Shown piece after piece: positions 1 through 8,732 of a stretch of 64,000 bases of DNA. Below the pieces are notes generated by a model. That model was not told the DNA's origin and did no database searches. It saw only the letters and a list, made by a program, of their open reading frames with translations. Both the position numbers and the translations under genes were made by a program. The DNA lies in contig CALRXU020000019.1 of assembly GCA_943372215.1 (NCBI GenBank), positions 1 through 64,000 on the forward strand, in the 5' to 3' direction. Position 1 is the stretch's first letter. Each line of letters opens with the position of its first letter. The DNA is from UBA6183 sp943372215. Lineage in GTDB: Bacteria; Bacteroidota; Bacteroidia; UKL13-3.

Positions 1-600
1 TTGCCCTGTCTGTACAAAAAATGAATAGAAGCCTGTTACTATAAACCCGGAAGCAAATGAAGAGAAAAACACTTTAACCGCAACATAGTACATTGGGATA
101 ATAAGCAATATTGCTGCCCAGAAATAAATATTAAAATTAGGGATAACTAGATTAAAAGAGCTTAAGTACAAAAAAATAGCTGCCATTACAAACAAAAAGG
201 ATACACCACTAACCCTGTCAAGCAATGAAGCACTAATGAGTTTTTTTACAGGCAAATCCTGTTGGTTTTGTTTAAGCAGATAAACCTTATAAGCATCACC
301 TCCAATAGAACCAGGTAAAAACATGTTGTAAAACATGCCCATGTAATAAAAAAGCAAATTGGTTTTAGGAGTAATTTTAACACCAGCTAATTGGTAAAAC
401 AACAATAACCTGCCAGCGGCAATAATTTTGGAAAGGTTAAAAGTAAAAAAGGCAGCAATTAGTATAAAAGGATTAGCAGTAACAAGGGTTTGGGCAAAAG
501 ATTGAAGATTGATTTTGGTGAAAACAAAGAACAAAGCCACGGTGGTTAGCAACAATTTAACCAGTTGCTTATATTGGCTTTTTTTCAACGTCAGTATCAT
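1..600 (-). CDS. Lysylphosphatidylglycerol synthase-like transmembrane protein (UPF0104/flippase-like), 3' part cut by window edge
   Basis: An open minus-strand frame begins at the ATG at 598-600 and runs off the left edge, giving about 200 residues without a stop. The translation is very hydrophobic, with several predicted membrane helices. It carries the family's hallmark FLPGSIGGDAYKVYLL loop at about residue 100, followed by a DRVSG motif. These mark the LPG-synthase transmembrane-domain family (AglD2/UPF0104), integral inner-membrane proteins associated with lipid or lipid-linked glycan transfer. The exact substrate cannot be deduced. It lies about 106 bases downstream of tgt on the same strand and may be read from the same transcript. 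Confidence 0.8.
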   Translation of the reverse strand, partial: MILTLKKSQYKQLVKLLLTTVALFFVFTKINLQSFAQTLVTANPFILIAAFFTFNLSKIIAAGRLLLFYQLAGVKITPKTNLLFYYMGMFYNMFLPGSIGGDAYKVYLLKQNQQDLPVKKLISASLLDRVSGVSFLFVMAAIFLYLSSFNLVIPNFNIYFWAAILLIIPMYYVAVKVFFSSFASGFIVTGFYSFFVQTGQ

Positions 601-706
601 CCATGCAAAAAGAAAGCATTGGTATTACCAAATGTTTAGATAAAAATCAAGGGAGTGTTATCCTTGTGTTATGCTGGTATTCAGTTTTCTAACAAGGAAT
701 TAGCAG

Positions 707-1831
707 TTACAATCGTTGGGTAATTTGCTTCAGGATTTGGGTTTTCCAAGTAGAAAAATCTCCTGCAATAATGTGCTTTCTCGCCTCTTTTACCAGCCAA
801 AGGTAGAACATCAGGTTTTGGCGGCTGGCTATTTGTGCTCCTAGATTTTCTCCGGTGTGGATAAGGTGTCGCAGATAAGCCTTGCTGTAATCAGGAGTGA
901 GGCTTTCATCAATTGGAGAATAATCAAACTGCCATTTTTGGTTTTTAATATTAATCACTCCGCTTTTAGTAAACAAATAACCGTGGCGCGCATTGCGGGT
1001 TGGCATTACGCAATCAAACATATCAATCCCTAAAGCAATGCATTCCAAAATATTTTCAGGTGTTCCAACTCCCATTAAATAACGCGGCTTATCCAGAGGT
1101 AAGATATCACATACCAGCTCAGTCATGGCATACATTTCTTCTGCGGGTTCACCAACGCTTAAGCCTCCAATGGCATTCCCTGCTCTGCCTTGTTTGGCAA
1201 CAAACTCCGCGGATTGTACCCTTAAATCTTTATACACGCTTCCTTGAACAATAGGGAACAATTGTTGTTCAACACCATATAGATCTTCTGTTTCGTCAAA
1301 CCTATTTATACAGCGGGTTAACCAGCGGTGGGTAAGGTGCATTGATTTTGAAGCATAATCATATGCACATGGATAAGGGGTACATTCGTCAAAGGCCATA
1401 ATGATGTCAGCACCAATAATCCGTTGGATATCAATAGCCCTTTCCGGAGAGAAAAAATGCTTACTTCCGTCCAAGTGCGATTTAAATTCAACACCGTCTT
1501 CACTTATCTTTCTGATATCATTTAACGAAAACACCTGAAAGCCCCCACTATCAGTAAGCATAGGCCTGTCCCAATTCATAAAACGATGTATCCCACCTGC
1601 CCCTTTTATGACGTCCAACCCAGGCCTTAAATAAACATGATAGGTATTCGCTAAAATAATTTTAGCATCAATATCGTTGCGCAACTGATGTTGGTTTACA
1701 TTTTTAACCGTAGCCTGTGTACCAACGGGCATAAAAATGGGTGTTTCAATTACCCCCCTGCTGGTTGCAATGGTTCCAGCCCTTGCTTTGCTTTGGGCAT
1801 CTTTATGCTGTAACGAAAAGTTGAAGTTCAT
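707..1831 (-). CDS. tgt: Queuine/preQ1 tRNA-guanine transglycosylase
   Basis: Exchanges guanine at the wobble position of GUN anticodons for preQ1 on the way to queuosine. The 374-residue length is normal for bacterial Tgt. Visible signatures are FMPVGTQATVK at the N terminus, the base-recognition DSGGFQVFSL near residue 93, DECTPYP, GGLSVGEP, and the nucleophile region GIDMFDCVMPTRNARHG. The C-terminal zinc site looks altered: where CxCxxC is expected, between PIDE and YSKAYLRHL, the sequence reads SLTPD with no cysteine. From memory, related Bacteroidota enzymes share this change, so it is probably lineage-wide. The gene starts 14 bases after porT and is probably co-transcribed with ubiE-porT. 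Confidence 0.95.
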   Translation of the reverse strand: MNFNFSLQHKDAQSKARAGTIATSRGVIETPIFMPVGTQATVKNVNQHQLRNDIDAKIILANTYHVYLRPGLDVIKGAGGIHRFMNWDRPMLTDSGGFQVFSLNDIRKISEDGVEFKSHLDGSKHFFSPERAIDIQRIIGADIIMAFDECTPYPCAYDYASKSMHLTHRWLTRCINRFDETEDLYGVEQQLFPIVQGSVYKDLRVQSAEFVAKQGRAGNAIGGLSVGEPAEEMYAMTELVCDILPLDKPRYLMGVGTPENILECIALGIDMFDCVMPTRNARHGYLFTKSGVINIKNQKWQFDYSPIDESLTPDYSKAYLRHLIHTGENLGAQIASRQNLMFYLWLVKEARKHIIAGDFSTWKTQILKQITQRL

Positions 1832-1845
1832 GTTTTGTAATCCAA

Positions 1846-2544
1846 TTAGCCCTCGAAATGTAATGATATTTGAATAAGTTGTGGGGCTATACCATTTAAT
1901 GCCTCGGTATAAATATAACCATCATGAAATAAAGCACTGCCAAAGGTATTGCAAAACTTAATTTCAGGGGAAAATTTAAAATACGGGAAATACACATCTA
2001 GCCCAAATCCGGCTTCATAACCAGTGGTAAAGGGCACCAACGATACCACCGGCTTATTTAAGCTACGATCCTGGCTAATGGTAGTGGCCCAGTCATAACT
2101 GGCCCTGAAACCACCAATCACATATACCCTAACGTTTTTGCGTCTATCAGATTTGAATTTGACAAGTAATGATAAATCGCAATAAGCACTTTCTATTTCA
2201 GCCTCCCGTTTTACATTATCAAATTGATACACCACATTCCGCTGTACAAAAGAAATCACAGGAAACATCATTCGAATATCCCAGTTATTGCCCAAATGTA
2301 AATTGGTTAAAGCTCCTAAGCCAATTCCAGGGAATGAGGTAGCTGATACGCTTTTTAAGGTATCAAACGGAAACCGGTCCGTTCTTCTGTCAATACGAAG
2401 TCGGCCAATATTGGTATGCAGGCTAAAGCCAAAATGAATTCGCTTATTATCATATTGCTCAAGATTGGGTTGTGCCCAAGTTTGCATCCCCCAAAACAAT
2501 AAAGCAAATGCCGTGATTATTTTATAGCGGTGTAAAGTGTACAA
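1846..2544 (-). CDS. porT: T9SS outer-membrane barrel protein PorT
   Basis: A 232-residue protein with an N-terminal signal segment ending near TWAQ. The rest alternates like an outer-membrane beta-barrel. Features typical of PorT are KRIHFGFSLHTN after the signal, a central YCDLSLLVKFKSDRRKNVRVYVIGG block, DVYFPYFKFSPEIKF, and a final strand ending in Phe-Glu-Gly. PorT is needed for type IX secretion and gliding in Bacteroidota. Its first 28 bases overlap the 3' end of ubiE, an arrangement I recall as conserved in the phylum, which supports the call. Other T9SS genes lie at 8.7-14.5 kb and 56.6 kb. Confidence 0.85.
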   Translation of the reverse strand: MYTLHRYKIITAFALLFWGMQTWAQPNLEQYDNKRIHFGFSLHTNIGRLRIDRRTDRFPFDTLKSVSATSFPGIGLGALTNLHLGNNWDIRMMFPVISFVQRNVVYQFDNVKREAEIESAYCDLSLLVKFKSDRRKNVRVYVIGGFRASYDWATTISQDRSLNKPVVSLVPFTTGYEAGFGLDVYFPYFKFSPEIKFCNTFGSALFHDGYIYTEALNGIAPQLIQISLHFEG

Positions 2545-3242
2545 ATGCCAAATGTTAATGGTGAAATATGGATATGCTGATAACCTGCATTTTTAAGATA
2601 ACCCGCAAAAGCTTCTCCCTCAGGAAAGTGTTGAACAGATTCAGGCAAATAAGTGTAAGCTGTTTTATTATTGCTAATTAAGCGCCCCCATGTTGGAAGA
2701 ATAAACTTAAAATAAAAGTTGTACAACTGTTTAAAAGGAATTTGTTGAGGTTTACTAAACTCCAGCACGGCTATTTTGCCCCCTTTTCTGGTTACGCGGT
2801 ACATTTGGTTAATGCCCTGCTGTAAAAATTCAAAATTACGCACACCAAAAGCAACGGTTATGGCATCAAATTTATTGTCTTCAAATGGTAAAGCATTTGA
2901 ATCGGCTTGTATCAAACTTATTTTTGCTGAAAGTTGTTTGGCATCCACTTTACGTCTGCCCACCTTCAACATTTCATTGCTAATGTCAATGCCTGTTACA
3001 AAATCTGGATTTAATTTTAGAGCAGCTAAAGCCAAGTCACCTGTGCCAGTGGCCACATCCAATATTTGTTTTGGATTTATTTCCCTTAACGAGTTAATGG
3101 CTTTTTTGCGCCAAAGCTGGTCAATTCCCATGGAAAGAAACCGATTTAAAAAATCATATCGGGGAGCTATGCTGTCAAACATTTGTTCAACTTGCTCACG
3201 CTTACTGCTTTGTATGTCTTTATAAGGCTTAACTTCTATCAA
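2517..3242 (-). CDS. ubiE: Demethylmenaquinone methyltransferase (UbiE/MenG)
   Basis: A class I SAM-dependent methyltransferase that carries out the last C-methylation of menaquinone. At 241 residues it is family-sized. Motifs include FDSIAPRYDFLNRFLSMGID near the N terminus (UbiE signature 1), the SAM-binding DVATGTGDLALAAL at about residue 63, VAFGVRNF, and MYRVTRKGGKIAVLEFSKP (signature 2). Bacteroidota usually respire with menaquinone, so MenG activity is expected. The 3' end overlaps porT by 28 bases, implying translational coupling. It is divergent from engB, with 67 bases between the two starts. Confidence 0.95.
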   Translation of the reverse strand: MIEVKPYKDIQSSKREQVEQMFDSIAPRYDFLNRFLSMGIDQLWRKKAINSLREINPKQILDVATGTGDLALAALKLNPDFVTGIDISNEMLKVGRRKVDAKQLSAKISLIQADSNALPFEDNKFDAITVAFGVRNFEFLQQGINQMYRVTRKGGKIAVLEFSKPQQIPFKQLYNFYFKFILPTWGRLISNNKTAYTYLPESVQHFPEGEAFAGYLKNAGYQHIHISPLTFGICTLYTAIK

Positions 3243-3309
3243 AATAGTAAAAAATTGGGTACAAAAATAAGGTATTCCATTAAGGTTGTTAGCTTTGTTG
3301 CATTAAAGT

Positions 3310-3918
3310 ATGGAAATTAAACAAGTAGAATTCATAAAAAGTTCGGCAGATATTGAAGGCTGCCCGCAATTAAGAATACCAGAATATGTGTTTACGGGTA
3401 GGAGCAATGTGGGTAAATCATCGCTGATCAACATGCTGGTTAATAGAAATGAGTTGGCAAGAACCTCATCTAACCCTGGTAAAACAATCACCATTAACCA
3501 TTACCTTATTAATAAAAATTGGTTTTTGGTTGATTTACCAGGTTACGGTTATGCCCGAAGAAGCAAAACCCTGCGTACCAAATGGGAGCAATCTATGGAA
3601 AACTATATCAGAAACAGGGAGCAATTGCAACTGGTTTTTGTGTTGGTTGATAGCCGCATTGACCCGCAGCAAAGTGATATTGATTTTATAAACAGCATTG
3701 CTGAATGGGGTATACCCTGTGCCGTTATTTTTACCAAAACAGATAAAAACAAACAATCAGATACGGCCAAAAATATCCAAAAGTTTAAAACAACCTTGTT
3801 GGAAGATTGGGAAGAATTGCCGCTAATGTTCCAAACTTCAGCACTTAAAAAGAAGGGTAGGGAAGAGTTGTTGCAGTTTATTGCAGAATGCAATCAACAA
3901 TACAATAGCCTTGTTTAA
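3310..3918 (+). CDS. engB: Ribosome biogenesis GTP-binding protein YsxC/EngB
   Basis: A small TrmE-Era-EngA-EngB-Septin GTPase of 202 residues needed for 50S subunit assembly. G1 is GRSNVGKSS at about residues 31-39, G3 is DLPGYGYA, G4 is TKTDK and G5 is SALKKKG. A candidate Bacteroidota -7 element (TAGCTTTG) sits just upstream near 3290. The gene converges on hemW, and the two stop codons overlap by four bases at 3915-3918. Confidence 0.96.
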   Translation: MEIKQVEFIKSSADIEGCPQLRIPEYVFTGRSNVGKSSLINMLVNRNELARTSSNPGKTITINHYLINKNWFLVDLPGYGYARRSKTLRTKWEQSMENYIRNREQLQLVFVLVDSRIDPQQSDIDFINSIAEWGIPCAVIFTKTDKNKQSDTAKNIQKFKTTLLEDWEELPLMFQTSALKKKGREELLQFIAECNQQYNSLV

Positions 3919-5036
3919 AAAAACAACTCGCTGGCAATGCCGTCAGCCAATATTCGTGCAGGTTTGGTCAGGCTAAACCCCAACTGGTTGTTTACAATTT
4001 GCCCACGTTCAATAAAAGGCTGGATTTTTGTAAAAAGCGCAGTTTGTTTTTCCTCGCCAAATTGCGCTCCAATAAAGTCCCAATTGCATCCCCATATTGT
4101 TCTTAACCCTGTCATAATGTACTCATTAACTCGGTTTTCCGGGGTAAGGTATTCTATTTCAAGAGGTAAACTGTTTTGCCTAATGGCCTTGATGTATTGC
4201 TGGTTATTGGCAATATTCCAACTCCTGCTTTGCCCATCAAAACTATGCGCTGATGGGCCAACTCCAACATAGGGCTTATTGAACCAATAGGCGGTATTAT
4301 GCACGGCATAGGCCTTGTTTTTTGCAAAGTTACTAATTTCATATTGCTCAAACCCTTGTGCTTCTAGGTAGTTTACCAGCATTTCAAATTGTTCAGCGGC
4401 ATAATCTTCTTGTGGTTTGGTGGTATTTCCCTTATTAATTTGGTGGTACAATGCCGTGTTCGGCTCAACGGTAAGTGCATATGCAGATATGTGGCTTAAT
4501 CCTAAGGAAACGGCCTTTTCCATGTTTTTTTGCCAATGTTCGTGGCTTAAGGTTGGCCCTCCATAAATCAGGTCAATGGTGGTTTTTTCAAATCCAGCAT
4601 CCTGAATCATTTGTATGGCTTGCTCCGCTTCTTTTGCTTTATGAGCACGATTCATCCAGACTAAATCCTCATCAAAAAAGCTTTGTACACCTAAGCTAAA
4701 ACGGTTAATAGGTGTCTGTTTTATCCAAGTCAATTGTTCTTTTGTAATATCGTCCGGATTGGCTTCCAGTGTAACTTCCGCATTTGGAGAAATGGTAAAA
4801 GAAGAATGGATTGCGTCAAATAATTGCTCCAACTGATCTTTGGGAAGCAAACTGGGTGTGCCTCCGCCAAAATAGATGCTTGTTAAAGGCTCGTTTAATG
4901 TTGTTTTTCTTAAGGTTATTTCTTTACAAATGGCTTCAGTAATGGTTGTTAAGCCAGAAAGCGTTGTGCTGAAATGAAAATTGCAATAGTTGCAAGCTTG
5001 TTTGCAAAAAGGGATATGAATATACAGTCCAGCCAA
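3915..5036 (-). CDS. hemW: HemW-like radical SAM heme chaperone
   Basis: A radical SAM protein of 373 residues. The 4Fe-4S ligands are Cys11, Cys15 and Cys18 in PFCKQACNYCNF, with IYFGGGTPSLL following and a SLGVQSF motif further on. The CxxxCxxCNF context, short length and C-terminal HemW domain (RVNEYIMTGLRTIWG) distinguish it from true oxygen-independent coproporphyrinogen oxidase HemN. HemW proteins bind heme and are thought to insert it into respiratory proteins. Its start region overlaps the longest possible frame of the divergent Omp85 gene. A -7-like box for this gene lies at 5082-5089. Confidence 0.92.
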   Translation of the reverse strand: MAGLYIHIPFCKQACNYCNFHFSTTLSGLTTITEAICKEITLRKTTLNEPLTSIYFGGGTPSLLPKDQLEQLFDAIHSSFTISPNAEVTLEANPDDITKEQLTWIKQTPINRFSLGVQSFFDEDLVWMNRAHKAKEAEQAIQMIQDAGFEKTTIDLIYGGPTLSHEHWQKNMEKAVSLGLSHISAYALTVEPNTALYHQINKGNTTKPQEDYAAEQFEMLVNYLEAQGFEQYEISNFAKNKAYAVHNTAYWFNKPYVGVGPSAHSFDGQSRSWNIANNQQYIKAIRQNSLPLEIEYLTPENRVNEYIMTGLRTIWGCNWDFIGAQFGEEKQTALFTKIQPFIERGQIVNNQLGFSLTKPARILADGIASELFF

Positions 5037-5069
5037 TATGTTACGTTATTACCAATTAAAATTGTTTAT

Positions 5070-6866
5070 TTGAAAGTGTTACAAAGGTATTTTAAAATAC
5101 TCTTAATCATCTTAGGGCTGCAAATAAATTTAACGTATGCCCAACGCACTTGTCAGGTTTTGTTTGAAACAGACAGTGCCAATTCCAGTTGGTTTAAGAA
5201 AAAATTTACCACCAAGTTGGCCGGTGTTGATACTTCAAACATCCAGGTTGAGGTAAAAAAAGTGCTTAAGCAATTGGCCGATGAATCTTATCTTACCGCA
5301 TGGGTACATCAAATAAATTGGCACGATAGTATTTGTAAGGTAAGTGTTAATATAGGCAAGCCTTACAAATGGGTTCAATTAAAACAAGGGAATTTAAGCG
5401 AAGAATTATTAACCGCTTCTGGCTGGAGAAAGGATTTATTTTACAACAAACCTTTTAAGCATAAAGAGTATTTGCAACGTGCAAACATCTTATTAACTTA
5501 TTTAGAACAAAATGGTTATCCTTTTGCCGAGATTAAGTTAGATAGTATTATAGCGGATAGCCAAGGAATAAGCGCACAATTGAATATTAACTTGGGAGAC
5601 TTGGTAAAGTTTGATACCATTGAGGTATTGGGAAATGTGCAAATAAAAAGTTGGTTTGTGGGCAAATATTTAGGCATTAAAAAAGGGGCAACCTACAATG
5701 AACAATTGCTTAAAAATGCAGACAGCCGATTAAGTCAATTGCCTTATTTGCAACTTACCAAACCCACTTTGGTTTATTTTGTTTCTTCTATTGCAAAGCC
5801 TGTTGTTTACCTAGCCAACCGAAAAAGCAACCGTTTAGATGGTGTACTTGGTTTTGCCCCAGCAAGCAATAACAACAACAACAAACTATTGATAACGGGG
5901 GAGGCGAACCTGAAATTACAAAACCTGTTTGGCACGGGTAAAGCCTTCGATTTGTCGTTTAGAAGTTTTTTGAGTGGTTCGCAAGATTTGAATACCCGTT
6001 TTCTTTGGCCTTACATATTCAAAACCAATGTAGGTGTTGAATATGAATTGGGTATACTCAGGTTTGATAGCACGTTTTTAGATGTAAAACAAGATGTCAG
6101 CGTACAGTATCGCATCATTGGAAATGACCATGTAAAGGTCTTTTACCGATTGCAACAAACCACCTTGCTTCAAGTAGACACCAACCAAGTTAAGTTAACA
6201 GAGTCCCTTCCCCTTTCCAATGATATTAGTAATGCTTCCTATGGTTTGGGAGGAAATATAACCCGCTACGATTATTTTCTCAACCCAAGAAAGGGATATA
6301 GTATTGAAATCAATGGGGCAGTGGGGAGAAAGAAAATATTAAAAAACCCAACCATTGAGTCCATCAAATTCCCTCAAAGTGATGGAAGCGTTAAAAGTAT
6401 TTATGATACCATTAACCTATCCGTTGTGCAATATAGATTATACCTTAAAGGGGATGTTTTTATTCCACTCACCCAAAGAATCATTACCCGATTGGAAGTA
6501 AAAGCCGGACATGTGCAGTCTGAATCGCTCTTTTTTAATGAGTTGTTCAGAATTGGTGGATTAACTACCCTAAAAGGTTTTGATGAACAAGCTATATTTG
6601 CAAGCACTTACGGAATTATAAACGGGGAATTGCGCTATTTGCTGCAACAAAATAGCAATGTGCTGTTATTTTGGAATGGAGCCTGGTACGAAAATGCCAT
6701 CAGAAGGCCTGTGATTACAGACAGGCCATTTGGTTTTGGAGCAGGTTTAAATTTTGAAACAGGCGCAGGCGTGTTCTCCTTATATTATGCGGTAGGAAAA
6801 CAATTTAATAATCCCATATCCTTTAACAGGGCAAAAATTCATTTTGGCTTTGTTAATTATTTTTAA
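5070..6866 (+). CDS. Omp85/BamA-TamA family outer-membrane protein
   Basis: About 600 residues. A signal-peptide-like segment (KVLQRYFKILLIILGL, cleavage near TYAQ) is followed by POTRA-like segments to about residue 250. A surface-antigen D15-type barrel follows, with FFNELFRIGGLTTLKGFDEQ near the C terminus and a terminal aromatic (NYF). The long frame opens at 4974 and has an ATG at 5016, but both overlap hemW on the other strand. TTG at 5070 gives the cleanest signal peptide and is preferred here; the start is uncertain. Likely roles are outer-membrane protein insertion or lipid/protein translocation. It is probably not the main BamA, being shorter with few POTRA repeats. It is followed without a gap by the DUF4271 gene. 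Confidence 0.8.
   Translation: MKVLQRYFKILLIILGLQINLTYAQRTCQVLFETDSANSSWFKKKFTTKLAGVDTSNIQVEVKKVLKQLADESYLTAWVHQINWHDSICKVSVNIGKPYKWVQLKQGNLSEELLTASGWRKDLFYNKPFKHKEYLQRANILLTYLEQNGYPFAEIKLDSIIADSQGISAQLNINLGDLVKFDTIEVLGNVQIKSWFVGKYLGIKKGATYNEQLLKNADSRLSQLPYLQLTKPTLVYFVSSIAKPVVYLANRKSNRLDGVLGFAPASNNNNNKLLITGEANLKLQNLFGTGKAFDLSFRSFLSGSQDLNTRFLWPYIFKTNVGVEYELGILRFDSTFLDVKQDVSVQYRIIGNDHVKVFYRLQQTTLLQVDTNQVKLTESLPLSNDISNASYGLGGNITRYDYFLNPRKGYSIEINGAVGRKKILKNPTIESIKFPQSDGSVKSIYDTINLSVVQYRLYLKGDVFIPLTQRIITRLEVKAGHVQSESLFFNELFRIGGLTTLKGFDEQAIFASTYGIINGELRYLLQQNSNVLLFWNGAWYENAIRRPVITDRPFGFGAGLNFETGAGVFSLYYAVGKQFNNPISFNRAKIHFGFVNYF
5082..5089 (-). promoter_or_regulatory. Candidate Bacteroidota -7 element for hemW
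   Basis: Reads TACCTTTG on the minus strand, matching TAnnTTTG, about 46 bases upstream of the hemW ATG. No clear -33 TTG was found at the usual distance. The box lies inside the first codons of the divergent Omp85 gene. Confidence 0.4.
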
Positions 6867-7847
6867 ATGAGCAAAAGTATTTGTAAGGTTCTATTCATTT
6901 TGTGCGTTGTGTTGCACAGCCACAAGAGTTATGGGCAAGATAGCGCTCAAGGTGGTTTTTTGAACCCAAATGCACCGGTCGATTCGTTATCAATGCCTGA
7001 TAGCTTAGCAAATGATAGCGCAAGAAATATCTTTTATAGCTTTAACGCAAAAAGAACCTTGTTGGATACATTAAGAAATGATACCATACTGCTTGCCATA
7101 TTTAAACCATACATTGAAATTCAATACACTTATTTTCAAAACCGTAAAACCCGCAAAAACCTACCCACAGTAAAAGAGATTGAACTACGGGTGATACATG
7201 ATAACCAATGGAAATTTTGGGTTATTGTCATCATACTCCTATACATTGCTTTTGTGCGTATTTCAAATGCCAATAATTTCAGGGTATTTATCCTTTCTGT
7301 TTTTAATCTTGGCTTAAGCCGAAAAATTTGGGAAGATCAACGGTCGTTTTTTGGCTTTATTATTTTGCAACTTTTTGCCATTTACCTGTTTATTGCCTCT
7401 TTAATCATTACCAATTACATGGAATTTAAGCACTTGCTTTTTTTTAATCACTATGTTTGGCAATACTTAATGGTACTTGTTGCATTAATCATCATATATG
7501 GGGTCAAATTTATCATCCATGCCTTGTTAGGCGTGCTGCTTAAAATGCCCAATCTTGCTGTAGGTTTTATTAGCAACACCATTTCAGTAAATAATTTTAT
7601 TGCATTGGTACTCTTTCCTTTTGTGGTTTTTAGCACCTATGCCAATAGCAGTGTTTTGGCCCAGGTATTGGCCCAAACGGTTGTTGCAATTTTTATTTTA
7701 AGTGTTCTATATCGTGTTATTAGAAGCATCCTGTTGAGCAATAGTTTTTTCAGTTTCCCAACATTTTATTTATTTCTCTATCTTTGCGCCTTGGAAATTG
7801 CCCCTTGGTTTATTATTGGTAAATTTTTAAACAATTACATAGCTTGA
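6867..7847 (+). CDS. DUF4271 integral membrane protein
   Basis: The 326-residue product has a signal-like N terminus (to about SYGQ), a polar stretch to about residue 110 and then six or so hydrophobic segments to the end. This matches the DUF4271 family of Bacteroidota, which I recall lying beside hemD-like genes, as here. Its ATG directly follows the TAA of the Omp85 gene and its TGA overlaps the TTG start of the next gene, so the three are almost certainly one operon. Function is unknown. Confidence 0.8.
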   Translation: MSKSICKVLFILCVVLHSHKSYGQDSAQGGFLNPNAPVDSLSMPDSLANDSARNIFYSFNAKRTLLDTLRNDTILLAIFKPYIEIQYTYFQNRKTRKNLPTVKEIELRVIHDNQWKFWVIVIILLYIAFVRISNANNFRVFILSVFNLGLSRKIWEDQRSFFGFIILQLFAIYLFIASLIITNYMEFKHLLFFNHYVWQYLMVLVALIIIYGVKFIIHALLGVLLKMPNLAVGFISNTISVNNFIALVLFPFVVFSTYANSSVLAQVLAQTVVAIFILSVLYRVIRSILLSNSFFSFPTFYLFLYLCALEIAPWFIIGKFLNNYIA

Positions 7848-8602
7848 AAAATCCTAAAATCAAAAGCATCATTATATCGCAGCCGAAGCCGGAATCTGAA
7901 AAGTCGCCATATTATGAATTAGCCAAACGCCTGGGCTTAAAGTTAGATTTTAGACCTTTCATCACGGTTTCTCCAATTAACTACAAAGAGTTTAAATCCC
8001 AGAAAGTAAATATTCAGGAATACACGGCTATTATCCTGAATTCCAGAAACTCTGTGGATCATTTTTTTAGAATGTGCACTGAGCTTAAAATCGAGATGCC
8101 ACCTGAAACCAAGTACTTTTGCGTAAACGATAGTATTGCCAATTACTTGGCTAAATACATACAAGTAAGAAAGCGTAAAGTGTTTACGGGAAAATCTACT
8201 GAAACTGAATTGTTGAATGTCATTAAGAATCACCCCACTGAAAATTATCTTTTTCCATGCAGTGATTGGCGTAAGCCTGACATTGAAAAGTTTATGAAGA
8301 AGAATAAATTCAAGTATAAAGAAGCATTTTTCTATCGTATCGTTTCTTCTGATTTAAGCGACCTGACCAACGTAAATTACGACATTATTTGTTTTTTCAG
8401 TCCCGCAGACATTCGTTCTTTGTTCGAGAATTTTCCTGAATTTAAGCAAAATAATACACTGATTGCTGCTTGGGGGGCAACTACTGTTAAGGCCATTAAT
8501 GATGCAAAACTCAAGCTTAATATCATGGCACCAAGCCCCGAGAGCCCCAGCATGATTATGGCATTGGACAAGTTTATTGAAAGCAATAACAAAAAGGCAT
8601 AA
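7844..8602 (+). CDS. hemD: Uroporphyrinogen-III synthase family protein (HemD-like)
   Basis: A 252-residue protein with the two-domain HemD layout. The N-terminal half has ISQPKPESEKSPYYELAKRLG and IILNSRNSVDHFF; the C-terminal half has DIICFFSPADIRSLFENF, AWGATTVKAI and a final PSPESPSMIMAL. HemD closes hydroxymethylbilane to uroporphyrinogen III in heme synthesis. Sequence conservation in this family is low, so the activity is inferred from the fold pattern. Translation appears to start at a TTG overlapping the upstream TGA (TTGA), suggesting coupling. A strong terminator follows at 8623-8653. Confidence 0.85.
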   Translation: MKNPKIKSIIISQPKPESEKSPYYELAKRLGLKLDFRPFITVSPINYKEFKSQKVNIQEYTAIILNSRNSVDHFFRMCTELKIEMPPETKYFCVNDSIANYLAKYIQVRKRKVFTGKSTETELLNVIKNHPTENYLFPCSDWRKPDIEKFMKKNKFKYKEAFFYRIVSSDLSDLTNVNYDIICFFSPADIRSLFENFPEFKQNNTLIAAWGATTVKAINDAKLKLNIMAPSPESPSMIMALDKFIESNNKKA

Positions 8603-8622
8603 TACTTAACCAAACAAAAATG

Positions 8623-8653
8623 AAGGCAATGACTAAAAATCATTGCCTTTTTT
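8623..8653 (+). terminator. Rho-independent terminator after hemD
   Basis: AAGGCAATGA pairs with TCATTGCCTT across a seven-base loop and is followed by a run of T. It separates the Omp85-DUF4271-hemD operon from the T9SS genes. Confidence 0.9.
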
Positions 8654-8732
8654 AGTATCTAAGTGTTTGGATTGTTTAAATTAAAATTGTATTATTGTTA
8701 ACCTAAATATCTACACAAGTTACTTTAAGCGC

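Noticed and set aside
2776..3225. 149-codon open frame on the plus strand opposite ubiE
   Set aside because: It lies entirely within ubiE on the complementary strand, has no family resemblance and an implausible Cys/Ser/Leu-rich composition; a shadow frame.
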